From Prauserella salsuginis (GTDB taxonomy: Bacteria; Actinomycetota; Actinomycetes; Mycobacteriales; Pseudonocardiaceae): a DNA stretch of 64,000 bases. A program made the translations under genes and the position numbers. The notes beneath the pieces are model-generated. The model did not search any database, was not told the DNA's origin, and worked only from the letters and a program-made list of their open reading frames with translations. The stretch spans positions 124,001 through 188,000 of the forward strand of contig NZ_JANBBF010000013.1 in NCBI RefSeq assembly GCF_024648885.1, given 5' to 3'. Positions 26,607-33,285 of this stretch are shown one piece after another. The stretch's first letter is position 1; every line of letters starts with the position of its first letter.

Positions 26607-26720
26607 CGTCGCTGTCCCTCCTCGATCAGAACCCGACACTGCCGGCGACGCCGTCGCGATCCCGCGTCGTCCACGTCTCGTACGGTCGCGCGCGCCTCGT
26701 GCGAATCTCGTCCGACGGGC

Positions 26721-27689
26721 TCATTCGAAGTACCGCCGCGGATTCCGCACCAGCATCGTGTCGATCTGTTCGTCGGTGACCCCGCGCTCACGCAGCGCCG
26801 GCAGCACGTCGTCGCTGATGTGCGTGTAGATCCAGTTGGGGACCGTCTCCGCCTTCGCCTCCTCGGAGAACCAGTCGATGAAGCACGACGCGTCGTGCGA
26901 GAGCACCATCTTCTCGGTATAGCCGCGCTTGGCGAGTTCGGCCACGGTGTCGACGCGCTGTTCGAACGGCAGCAGCACATCCAGTCCGAATCGGTCCATG
27001 CCGAGATACGACCCGGCGTCGGCCAGCGCGCACAGGTAGTCCAGGTCGGTGCTGTCGCCCGAGTGCCCGATGACGACCTTGCTCAGGTCCACGCCCTCCT
27101 CGGCGAGCACCTTCTGCGCGACCAGCCCCGACTGCGTGTGGACGTTGGTGTGCACGGTGATCGGCACGCCCGTCTCGACGTGTGCCTGCCCGACCGCCCG
27201 CATCACGCGTTCCACGCCCGGGGTCAGGCCCTGCTCCTCGATCGCGCACTTCAACAGCCCCGCCTTGACCCGTGTTTCGGCGATTCCCTCGCGAATGTCG
27301 GTCACGAACAGCTCGACCATCGGCTCCGGCCGGTCGAACAGCAGCCCCGGACCGGTGTAGTGGAACTGGAACGGGACGTCGTTGTAGGTGTACAAGCCGG
27401 TCGCGGCGATGATGTTGATGTCGACCTGCTCGTTGATCCGCTGAATGCGCGGGATGTAACGGCCGAGGCCGATCACGGTCGGGTCGACGATCGTGTCGAT
27501 TCCGCGGGACCTGCACTGCTGCAGTTTGTCGACCGCGTCCGCGACCCGGCGGTCCTCGTCCCAGCGGTTCGGATAGTTCGGGTAGTTCTGCCGCATCTCC
27601 TCGCCCAGCACGAACACGTGCTCGTGCATGAGCGTGTTCCCCAGCCGATCGACGGGTACCGGACCGCGGACGCTCGGGACCTCCGTCAT
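26721..27689 (-). CDS. qsdA: Phosphotriesterase-like lactonase, QsdA type
   Basis: A 322-residue amidohydrolase-fold enzyme of the phosphotriesterase-like lactonase group. Metal ligands are visible: H22 and H24 (LMHEHVF), the carboxylated lysine in AGLLKCAIEEQG, histidines in VHTNVHTQSG and VVIGHSGDSTD, and the Asp in VLSHDASCF. It is closely similar to mycobacterial Php (Rv0230c) and to QsdA, which open gamma-lactones including acyl-homoserine lactone signals. ATG 27689 follows GAGGAGG. It heads the qsdA-qsdC unit, divergent from the regulator. Confidence 0.88.
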   Translation of the reverse strand: MTEVPSVRGPVPVDRLGNTLMHEHVFVLGEEMRQNYPNYPNRWDEDRRVADAVDKLQQCRSRGIDTIVDPTVIGLGRYIPRIQRINEQVDINIIAATGLYTYNDVPFQFHYTGPGLLFDRPEPMVELFVTDIREGIAETRVKAGLLKCAIEEQGLTPGVERVMRAVGQAHVETGVPITVHTNVHTQSGLVAQKVLAEEGVDLSKVVIGHSGDSTDLDYLCALADAGSYLGMDRFGLDVLLPFEQRVDTVAELAKRGYTEKMVLSHDASCFIDWFSEEAKAETVPNWIYTHISDDVLPALRERGVTDEQIDTMLVRNPRRYFE

Positions 27690-27721
27690 CTGAATGCCTC
27701 CTCGTTGAAGCGCACGATGCA

Positions 27722-27741
27722 CCGCGGATCATGTATCGCGG
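27722..27741. promoter_or_regulatory. Candidate QsdR operator
   Basis: Imperfect 20-bp palindrome CCGCGGATCATGTATCGCGG, in which seven of ten positions pair. It lies between qsdA and qsdR; CGCGGATCA also recurs as a direct repeat 13 bp on. TetR-type regulators bind such sites in the divergent spacer. Confidence 0.5.
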
Positions 27742-27776
27742 ATCACATCGGGACAGTCGGCAAGTTTGTCCTGGCA

Positions 27777-27806
27777 GTGACACACAGTCAAGGTTTGTCC
27801 CATACT
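27777..27806 (+). promoter_or_regulatory. qsdR promoter
   Basis: GTGACA (27777-27782; 5/6 to TTGACA), an 18-bp spacer and CATACT (27801-27806) lead to an ATG six bases farther, so qsdR is probably transcribed as a leaderless message. A direct repeat AAGTTTGTCC / AAGGTTTGTCC overlaps it. Confidence 0.45.
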
Positions 27807-27812
27807 CGCTCC

Positions 27813-28418
27813 ATGAGCGACCTGCAGAACCGGTCGGGCGCACGCCTCGGCACCCAGCTGAGCCGACGCGCTGTCGTCGACGCCGCGACGCGTCACTACT
27901 TGGCCTGCTCACCGCTGGACATGTCCGCACTCGCCACCGAGCTCGGCATCGGCCGATCCACGCTCTACCGGCTGGTCGGCAACCGCGAAGAACTCATCGC
28001 CACCGTGCTGGCCGAACAGACCGAGCTCACGTTTCAGCGCACGGCCGCCCGGGTCGCCGCGGCCGAAACCGGAGCCGACCGCGTTCTCGCCGTGCTGGGG
28101 CGGTTCATGCGCGCCGTGTCCGACGCGGCGCCGCTGCAAGCGCTGTCGAAGCGGGAGCCGCTGCTGTTCGTCCGCGTCGCGCTCATGCCGGGGCCCGTCG
28201 AACACACGTCGACGCGGCTGGTCGCAGAGCTGCTGACGCAGGAACACGCCGCGGGCAGGCTGGAACTGACGCTGCCACCGGACGTCCTCGGACAGGCCAT
28301 CATCCGCATGTGCGACGCACACCTCTACGCACCGCTGCTCGGCAAGCCCGAGCCCGAGATCGACACCGCGCTCAACCTGGCCGCCGCCCTGCTCGGCATC
28401 CCGCCGCGCACTCCGTAG
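27813..28418 (+). CDS. qsdR: QsdR-type TetR family regulator
   Basis: A 201-residue TetR-fold repressor. The helix-turn-helix is PLDMSALATELGIGRSTLYR, followed by LVGNREELIATVLAEQTELT; the C-terminal half (about residues 75-195) is the ligand-binding all-helical domain with FVRVALMPGPVEHTSTRLVA. In R. erythropolis QsdR represses the qsd operon and is released by gamma-lactone-derived ligands. The divergent position next to qsdA, with a palindrome between, supports the same role. ATG 27813 has no Shine-Dalgarno; a promoter-like element ends six bases upstream. Confidence 0.82.
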   Translation: MSDLQNRSGARLGTQLSRRAVVDAATRHYLACSPLDMSALATELGIGRSTLYRLVGNREELIATVLAEQTELTFQRTAARVAAAETGADRVLAVLGRFMRAVSDAAPLQALSKREPLLFVRVALMPGPVEHTSTRLVAELLTQEHAAGRLELTLPPDVLGQAIIRMCDAHLYAPLLGKPEPEIDTALNLAAALLGIPPRTP

Positions 28419-28472
28419 ACCACGGGCGCTCGGCGGATACGCCGCACGCGCCCCAGAACCCGGGCCCAGACC

Positions 28473-28571
28473 CGCCCGTCTCCCACCACCGCCCAAGGAG
28501 ACACGCTCCGCGTGGCCGCATACGCCCGCCCGTCTCCCACCGCCACCCAAGGAGACACGCTCCGCGTGGCC
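28473..28571. repeat. 54-bp direct repeat before menG
   Basis: Two copies (28473-28517 and 28527-28571) with a period of 54 bp. Each has CGCCCGTCTCCCACC, then AAGGAGA, the small hairpin CACGCTCCGCGTG and a GTG in frame with menG. The unit is related to the repeats at 29445-29595. Confidence 0.88.
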
Positions 28572-28586
28572 CCCTACTCTCGAACC

Positions 28587-29300
28587 ATGTCTCGTGCGTC
28601 GCTGGACAAGGACCCTCGCGAGGTCGCCGCCATGTTCGACGGTGTCGCCGCGGGCTACGACCGTGCCAACTCGGTGATGACGTTCGGCTTCGACCGGCGC
28701 TGGCGGACCACCACGGCCGGAGCCTTGGACGCACGCGAAGGCGAGCGGGTGCTCGACCTGGCCGCGGGCACCGGCGTGTCCACCGAGGAGTACGCCCGCG
28801 ACGGTGCCTGGTGCGTCGCGGCCGACTTCTCCCTCGAGATGCTCCGCAACGGCCGCGACCGGGGCCTGCCGATGATCGCAGCGGACGCGCTCCGCCTGCC
28901 GTTCGCCGACGAATCCTTCGACGCCGTGACCATCTCCTTCGGGCTCCGCAACTTCGTCGACACCAAGGCCGCACTCGTCGAGATCATGCGGGTCGTCAAG
29001 CCCGGTGGCAGGCTCGTGATCTGCGAGGTGTCCACGCCGACGTTCGCGCCGATCCGATTCGTGTACCGGAAGATCGTTCTGCGGCTGCTGACCTGGCTCG
29101 GCCGTCGCGCCGCCTCCAACCCCGAGGCGTACGGCTACCTCGCCGAATCGATGCTGACCTGGTACGACCAGCGCTCACTCGGCGAGGTCATCGCCTCGGC
29201 AGGCTGGACGCAGGTCGAATGGCTCAACCTCACGTTCGGCGCCGTCGCCATCCACCGGGCCCGCAAACCCGAGTCGCAGCAGCTCCCGGAGCTCTCGTAA
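28587..29300 (+). CDS. menG: MenG, demethylmenaquinone methyltransferase
   Basis: A 237-residue class I SAM methyltransferase of the UbiE/MenG family, adding the ring methyl group in the last step of menaquinone synthesis. Seen are VAAMFDGVAAGYDRANSVMT, VLDLAAGTGVSTEEYARDG (SAM loop), MIAADALRLPFADESFDAVT and ISFGLRNFVDTKAALVEIMR, all UbiE hallmarks. The start ATG 28587 gives the family N-terminus and has TACTCT six bases upstream, so it may be leaderless. Two in-frame GTGs at 28512 and 28566, each behind AAGGAGA in the 54-bp repeats, would add 25 or 7 residues. In mycobacteria menG follows mgtA; here three other blocks intervene. Confidence 0.92.
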   Translation: MSRASLDKDPREVAAMFDGVAAGYDRANSVMTFGFDRRWRTTTAGALDAREGERVLDLAAGTGVSTEEYARDGAWCVAADFSLEMLRNGRDRGLPMIAADALRLPFADESFDAVTISFGLRNFVDTKAALVEIMRVVKPGGRLVICEVSTPTFAPIRFVYRKIVLRLLTWLGRRAASNPEAYGYLAESMLTWYDQRSLGEVIASAGWTQVEWLNLTFGAVAIHRARKPESQQLPELS

Positions 29301-29346
29301 CCCGACCTGGCCCCTGCGTGGCAGGACTCGTGTTAAGCATTGCGGG

Positions 29347-29438
29347 GCCCGTGTCGCGGTTCCCGGGGCCGGTGTCGTGGTTCCCGGGGCGCGTGGTGCG
29401 GTTCCAGGGTTCTGTGTTGCGCGTTGTGGTTTCCGGGG
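29347..29438. repeat. 21-bp tandem units downstream of menG
   Basis: Three contiguous units (29347, 29368, 29389) of the type GCCCGTGTCGCGGTTCCCGG plus G, then an 8-bp gap and a fourth unit ending at 29438. The same unit type recurs inside ddaH and around the VOC gene. Confidence 0.85.
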
Positions 29439-29444
29439 TGACAC

Positions 29445-29595
29445 GCCCGTCGCCCGACCACCACCCCCCAATGCCGTGCTCCGCACGGCTGGCCCGCCCG
29501 TCGCCCGACCACCAACCCCTCAACGCCGCGCTCCGCGCGACTGTTCCCGCCCGTCGCCCGACCACCACCCCCCAATGCCGTGCTCCGCACGGCTG
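29445..29595. repeat. Three hairpin-tailed repeats of about 47 bp
   Basis: Copies at 29445-29491, 29496-29543 and 29549-29595. Each starts GCCCGTCGCCCGACCACCA and ends in a TCC-loop hairpin: CCGTGC-TCC-GCACGG in copies 1 and 3, CGCGC-TCC-GCGCG in copy 2. They are relatives of the repeats before menG. Confidence 0.88.
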
Positions 29596-29608
29596 TAAGA
29601 CTGGAACC

Positions 29609-30880
29609 ATGACTCAGGATGCCGAGGTCATCGTCGTCGGAGCAGGGCCCGCGGGATCGACCGTCGCCACGTACCTCGCCCGTGCGGGCGTGGACGTGCT
29701 GCTGCTGGAGAAGACCACGTTCCCCCGCGACAAGGTCTGCGGGGACGGGCTGACCCCGCGTGGGGTCAAGCAACTGATCGACCTCGGCCTGGACATGAGC
29801 CCCGAGGCGGGCTGGACGTACAGCAAGGGCCTGCGGATCATCACCGGCGACCTGCACCTGCAGCTCGACTGGCCGGACCTGACGAGCTACCCACCGTACG
29901 GTGTCGCGCGCACCCGCCACGACTTCGACGAACTCCTCGCGCAGACCGCGGTCAAAGCGGGCGCGCGGTTGCAGGAGCGGACCACGATCACCGGTGCACT
30001 CACCGACGAACGCACCGGACGCGTGATCGGTGTGGAAGGCAAGGCGGGTCCCGACAAACAGCCGGTCAGCTATCGCGCCCCGCTCGTGCTCGCGTGCGAC
30101 GGAGTGTCGGCGCGGCTGGCGCTGTCGGTGGGCATCGAGAAGAGCGACAAGCGTCCGATGGGCGTTGCCGTCCGCCGCTACTACAAGAGCCCGCGCCACA
30201 ACGAGGACTACATCGAAGGCCACCTCGAGCTGTGGGACCGCGCGGACCCGGCGAACCCGAAGCTGCTGCCCGGCTACGGGTGGGCCTTCCCGCTCGGGGA
30301 CGGCACGGTCAACGTCGGGCTGGGCATGCTGTCGACGTCGAAGTCGTTCCGCAACATCGACTACCGGCAGCTGCTGCGCTCGTGGCTCGACGGCACACCC
30401 GAGGAATGGGGCTATCGCGAGGAGAACGCCGTCGGGAAGATCGGCGGCGCCGGGTTGCCGATGGGCTTCAACCGCACGCCGCACTACCGGGACGGGCTGC
30501 TGCTGCTCGGCGACGCGGGCGGCATGGTCAGCCCGTTCAACGGCGAGGGCATCTCGGCCGCGATGGAGTCCGCGCAGCTGGCGGCCGAGCACGTGGTGCA
30601 GGCGCTGGCCCGGCCGGAGGGACCGTCGCGGGAACGCGCGCTCGCCGGCTATCCGCGTGCCGTGGCCGAGCTGATGGGCGGCTACTACCGGCTCGGCAAC
30701 ACGTTCGCCAAGCTCATCGGCAAACCGAAGGTCATGCGCGCAGCAACGAAGTACGGACTGCGCGTCAACCCGATCATTCCGCTCGTCTACAAGGGCTTGT
30801 CGGGTTGCTACGACGCGAAGGGCGGCGACGTGGTGGACCGCATCATCGCGGCCGCCTCGCGCGTCACACCGACTGCCTGA
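29609..30880 (+). CDS. menJ: MenJ-like menaquinone / geranylgeranyl reductase
   Basis: A 423-residue FAD-dependent oxidoreductase of the geranylgeranyl reductase family. FAD-binding GxGxxG: VVGAGPAGSTVATYLARAGV; the signature DKVCGDGLTPRGVKQL; and the second flavin motif LLLGDAGGMVSPFNGEGISA. It corresponds to Rv0561c (MenJ), which saturates one isoprene unit of menaquinone-9. ATG 29609 lies 13 bases past the last repeat; no Shine-Dalgarno is seen. In mycobacteria grcC1 and htpX are next to menJ; here the nuo operon and others are inserted between them. Confidence 0.9.
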   Translation: MTQDAEVIVVGAGPAGSTVATYLARAGVDVLLLEKTTFPRDKVCGDGLTPRGVKQLIDLGLDMSPEAGWTYSKGLRIITGDLHLQLDWPDLTSYPPYGVARTRHDFDELLAQTAVKAGARLQERTTITGALTDERTGRVIGVEGKAGPDKQPVSYRAPLVLACDGVSARLALSVGIEKSDKRPMGVAVRRYYKSPRHNEDYIEGHLELWDRADPANPKLLPGYGWAFPLGDGTVNVGLGMLSTSKSFRNIDYRQLLRSWLDGTPEEWGYREENAVGKIGGAGLPMGFNRTPHYRDGLLLLGDAGGMVSPFNGEGISAAMESAQLAAEHVVQALARPEGPSRERALAGYPRAVAELMGGYYRLGNTFAKLIGKPKVMRAATKYGLRVNPIIPLVYKGLSGCYDAKGGDVVDRIIAAASRVTPTA

Positions 30881-31042
30881 ACCGACTGTCTGAGCCCCGC
30901 GCCGCGAACTCGCGAGCAGGGGTGACACGTGTGATAGATCACGTCCGTTTTCATGATCGACATGGCCGCTGCCGTCGGTGTTCCTTTTGTGCTGGTGATG
31001 GCAGGTGCGGCCATGGGGGCGGACGTTGTGCAGGGCGTCGAC

Positions 31043-31061
31043 TTAGGTTTGCCTTATATGC
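31043..31061. promoter_or_regulatory. IdeR/DtxR iron-box-like site
   Basis: TTAGGTTTGCCTTATATGC agrees with the palindromic consensus TTAGGTTAGCCTAACCTAA at 13 of 19 positions, with a complete left half. It lies about 20 bp upstream of the nuo -35 box. Confidence 0.4.
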
Positions 31062-31081
31062 CGGGGATGTGGCGGGGGCTA

Positions 31082-31110
31082 GCGACAGCGTGTGACTCGC
31101 GTCCTACACT
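31082..31110 (+). promoter_or_regulatory. nuoA: nuo operon promoter
   Basis: GCGACA (31082-31087), a 17-bp spacer and TACACT (31105-31110). The start of transcription would be near 31117, immediately before the Rex-type operator. Confidence 0.6.
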
Positions 31111-31121
31111 GACCCCATGCT

Positions 31122-31139
31122 TTGTGAAGCGGTTCACAA
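31122..31139. promoter_or_regulatory. Rex operator upstream of nuoA
   Basis: TTGTGAAGCGGTTCACAA: two perfect 7-bp arms TTGTGAA/TTCACAA around GCGG. It matches the actinomycete Rex operator (TGTGAACGCGTTCACA type), which in Streptomyces controls nuo, cyd and hem genes in response to NADH/NAD+. It begins about five bases after the predicted transcription start, so Rex would block initiation or elongation. Confidence 0.85.
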
Positions 31140-31336
31140 CCACGACGGAGTGCTTGTGAACGATTTCACGACGTCAGTGCGTGACGTGCCACGAAGGGCG
31201 CACGCACGACCACGCAGATCGCTGTGATCTGCACCGCCGACGCCGTGGTCGGGGCCGTAGCCCGGGTCACGTCCGCCGGCGGACCGTCAGCCCCAACACG
31301 TCCGAACGCAACGCCGCGGAAAGGATGGTGCCCGCA

Positions 31337-31846
31337 GTGAACGTCACGTTCGCGCCGGCCGGATTCGCTTCGGCGACCCGGGTTCCGGCCGAGCACGCGC
31401 CGGCAGGCCCGGGTCTCACCGAGACACCGGCCGATCAGGTGCTGGCCGGCGGGCAGGTACTGGCCCAGGAAGCGGCCGCCGACATCGGGATCTACCTGCC
31501 CCTCGTGCTGCTGATCGTTCTCGCGGCCGCATTCGGCGTCTTCTCGGTGCTGCTGGGCCCGCTCGTCGGGCCCAGTCGCTACAACAAGGCCAAGACGGCC
31601 GCCTACGAATGCGGGATCGAACCGTCGCCGCAGCCGGTCGCCGGCGCGGGCCGGATGCCCGTCGCCTACTACGTCACGGCGATGCTGTTCATCCTCTTCG
31701 ACATCGAGATGGTCTTCCTCTTCCCGTACGCCATCGCCGCGGACGCGCTCGGGTTGTGGGGTCTCGGCGCGGTGGCGCTGTTCATCGCGACGTTCTTCAT
31801 CGCCGACTTCTACGTGTGGCGCCGCGGCGGCCTGGATTGGAACTGA
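31337..31846 (+). CDS. nuoA: NuoA, complex I subunit A
   Basis: First gene of the complete 14-gene complex I operon, which moves electrons from NADH to menaquinone and pumps protons. The 169-residue product has three membrane helices (YLPLVLLIVLAAAFGVFSVL; VAYYVTAMLFILFDIEMVFL with the conserved FDIE; LFIATFFIADFYVW) and the loop KTAAYECGIEP. The N-terminal 45 residues are an Ala/Pro-rich extension longer than in enterobacteria. GTG 31337 is preferred, with AAGGA 11 bases upstream; ATG 31325 and GTG 31328 are alternatives. Expression is probably under Rex. Confidence 0.88.
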   Translation: MNVTFAPAGFASATRVPAEHAPAGPGLTETPADQVLAGGQVLAQEAAADIGIYLPLVLLIVLAAAFGVFSVLLGPLVGPSRYNKAKTAAYECGIEPSPQPVAGAGRMPVAYYVTAMLFILFDIEMVFLFPYAIAADALGLWGLGAVALFIATFFIADFYVWRRGGLDWN

Positions 31847-31852
31847 TGCGCC

Positions 31853-32401
31853 ATGGGTCTTGAGGAGAAACTCCCCAACGGAATCCTGCTGGCCTCGCTC
31901 GAGGGCGTCGTCAACTGGGCGCGCAAGAACTCGATGTGGCCGGCGACGTTCGGCCTCGCGTGCTGTGCCATCGAGATGATGACCAGCGGCGGGTCGCGGT
32001 ATGACCTCGCGCGGTTCGGCATGGAGCGCTTCAGCGCCACGCCACGGCAGGCCGACCTGATGATCGTCGCGGGCCGGGTGACGCAGAAGATGGCGCCGGT
32101 CCTGCGGCAGATCTACGACCAGATGGCCGAGCCGCGCTGGGTGCTCGCGATGGGCGTGTGCGCCTCGTCCGGCGGCATGTTCAACAACTACGCGGTCGTG
32201 CAGGGCGTCGACCACATCGTGCCCGTCGACATGTACCTGCCCGGCTGTCCGCCGCGGCCCGAGATGCTGCTCGACGCGATTCTCAAGCTGCACGCGAAGG
32301 TGCAGGACGAACCGATCAACGCCCGCCGTGCGCAGCTGCGCGCCGAGAGCGGTGCCGAGACGGAGATCGTCCCGTCGTCCATCAAGTACGCGAAGAAGTA
32401 G
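31853..32401 (+). CDS. nuoB: NuoB, complex I N2-cluster subunit
   Basis: A 182-residue peripheral subunit carrying the last Fe-S cluster (N2) before quinone. The four ligands are visible: the tandem pair C37-C38 in [11 protein letters not shown]103 in MGVCASSGG and C132 in [10 protein letters not shown]. It starts 6 bp after nuoA. Length and motif order are normal for the family. Confidence 0.97.
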   Translation: MGLEEKLPNGILLASLEGVVNWARKNSMWPATFGLACCAIEMMTSGGSRYDLARFGMERFSATPRQADLMIVAGRVTQKMAPVLRQIYDQMAEPRWVLAMGVCASSGGMFNNYAVVQGVDHIVPVDMYLPGCPPRPEMLLDAILKLHAKVQDEPINARRAQLRAESGAETEIVPSSIKYAKK

Positions 32402-32410
32402 GGCGAGGCC

Positions 32411-33169
32411 ATGGCTGACGAGGACACGCAGAACCCCCGGACCGGAGGGGAGAACTCCAGCGCCGAACGCGCCGAGTCCGGTCTCGAACCGTGGGGTTCG
32501 GAACCGGCCCGCGTGGTCGCCGGTCACGAGCGCAGGGGCATGTTCGGTGTTTCCGGCAGCGGTGACACGTCGGGGTACGGCGGACTGCGCCTGCCCGCGT
32601 ACACGCCCCCGCCCGCGGAACGTCCCTACGGCGGCTGGTTCGACGACTTCGCCGACGAGTTCTACGCCGCGCTCGGGGAGAACGGAATTCCGGCCGAGGC
32701 GGTCCTGCAGGTGACCGTCGACCGCGGTGAGATCACCTTCTACGTCGACCGCGACCACCTCGTCGCGATGTGCCGCGTGCTGCGTGACGACGAGGGGCTG
32801 CGCTTCGAGATGTGCAGCTCGGTGTCCGGTGTGGACTACGGCGAGGACGTGCCGCAGCGGCTGCACTCGGTGTACCACCTGCTGTCGATGACCTATCGGC
32901 GCCGTATCCGCCTCGAGGTCACGATGGACGTCGACGATCCGCACGTGCCGTCCATCGTGGAGGTCTACCCGACGGCGGACTGGCACGAGCGCGAGGCCTA
33001 CGACATGTTCGGCATCGTCTACGACGGCCACCCCGCGCTGACCCGCATCCTCATGCCCGACGACTGGGAAGGGCATCCGCAGCGCAAGGACTACCCGCTC
33101 GGCGGCATCCCCGTGGAGTACAAGGGCGCCGAGATCCCGCCGCCGGAAACCCGGAGGTCGTACTCGTGA
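32411..33169 (+). CDS. nuoC: NuoC, complex I 30-kDa subunit
   Basis: A 252-residue soluble subunit of the Q-module, separate from NuoD as in actinomycetes. The signature is [20 protein letters not shown] followed by [20 protein letters not shown]. The first ~80 residues are an Asn/Glu/Gly-rich extension. Its stop TGA is overlapped by GTG 33166 of a mini-ORF rather than by nuoD directly. Confidence 0.96.
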   Translation: MADEDTQNPRTGGENSSAERAESGLEPWGSEPARVVAGHERRGMFGVSGSGDTSGYGGLRLPAYTPPPAERPYGGWFDDFADEFYAALGENGIPAEAVLQVTVDRGEITFYVDRDHLVAMCRVLRDDEGLRFEMCSSVSGVDYGEDVPQRLHSVYHLLSMTYRRRIRLEVTMDVDDPHVPSIVEVYPTADWHEREAYDMFGIVYDGHPALTRILMPDDWEGHPQRKDYPLGGIPVEYKGAEIPPPETRRSYS

Positions 33170-33285
33170 TCTTTCCGCCGAAGTACGTGCTCCCGCTGGA
33201 GGCGCGGAGGACACCGCCGAAGTACGTGCTCCCGCTGGAGGCGCGGAGAGCACCGTCCGCATTCGTCCCGATGGAGGCGCAATGA
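33166..33285 (+). CDS. 39-codon mini-ORF nested between nuoC and nuoD
   Basis: Starts at GTG 33166, overlapping the nuoC stop (GTGA), and ends with a TGA at 33283-33285 that overlaps the nuoD start (ATGA). The 39-residue product repeats a 13-residue unit ([26 protein letters not shown], then a decayed [10 protein letters not shown]). The underlying DNA is a 39-bp tandem repeat, each unit with a GGAGGCG ribosome-site-like motif. It may be translated only to keep ribosomes moving to nuoD. No homologous protein is known to me; whether the peptide itself matters is open. Confidence 0.45.
   Translation: MIFPPKYVLPLEARRTPPKYVLPLEARRAPSAFVPMEAQ
33175..33284. repeat. 39-bp tandem repeat at the nuoC/nuoD junction
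   Basis: Units at 33175-33213 and 33214-33252 are identical over 34 bases (CCGCCGAAGTACGTGCTCCC, then GCTGGAGGCGCGGAG); a third, diverged unit runs to the nuoD ATG. A related 39-bp unit occurs at 61999-62068. Confidence 0.92.

Larger units (their letters stand above)
29301..29608. other. Repeat-filled menG-menJ spacer
   Basis: 308 bp made almost entirely of two repeat families (21-bp units, then ~51-bp hairpin-tailed units). No gene is supported here. Confidence 0.8.
30881..31336. other. Regulatory region of the nuo operon
   Basis: 455 bp without a supported gene. In order it contains a small palindrome GTGATAGATCAC (30931-30942), an iron-box-like sequence (31043-31061), a promoter (31082-31110), the Rex-type operator (31122-31139) and a leader of about 220 nt to nuoA. 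Confidence 0.7.

Noticed and set aside
25047-27812. Long plus-strand open frame opposite qsdC and qsdA
   Set aside because: It is the antisense of two intact enzymes with clear motifs, has no ribosome site, and its only real part is qsdR at the end.
29347-29595. Repeat cluster considered as a CRISPR array
   Set aside because: Units are contiguous or nearly so, there are no unique spacers of constant size, and no cas genes are present.
30931-30942. GTGATAGATCAC as a CRP site for nuo
   Set aside because: CRP sites have six bases between TGTGA and TCACA; this has the wrong spacing and lies 150 bp upstream of the promoter. Left as a bare palindrome.
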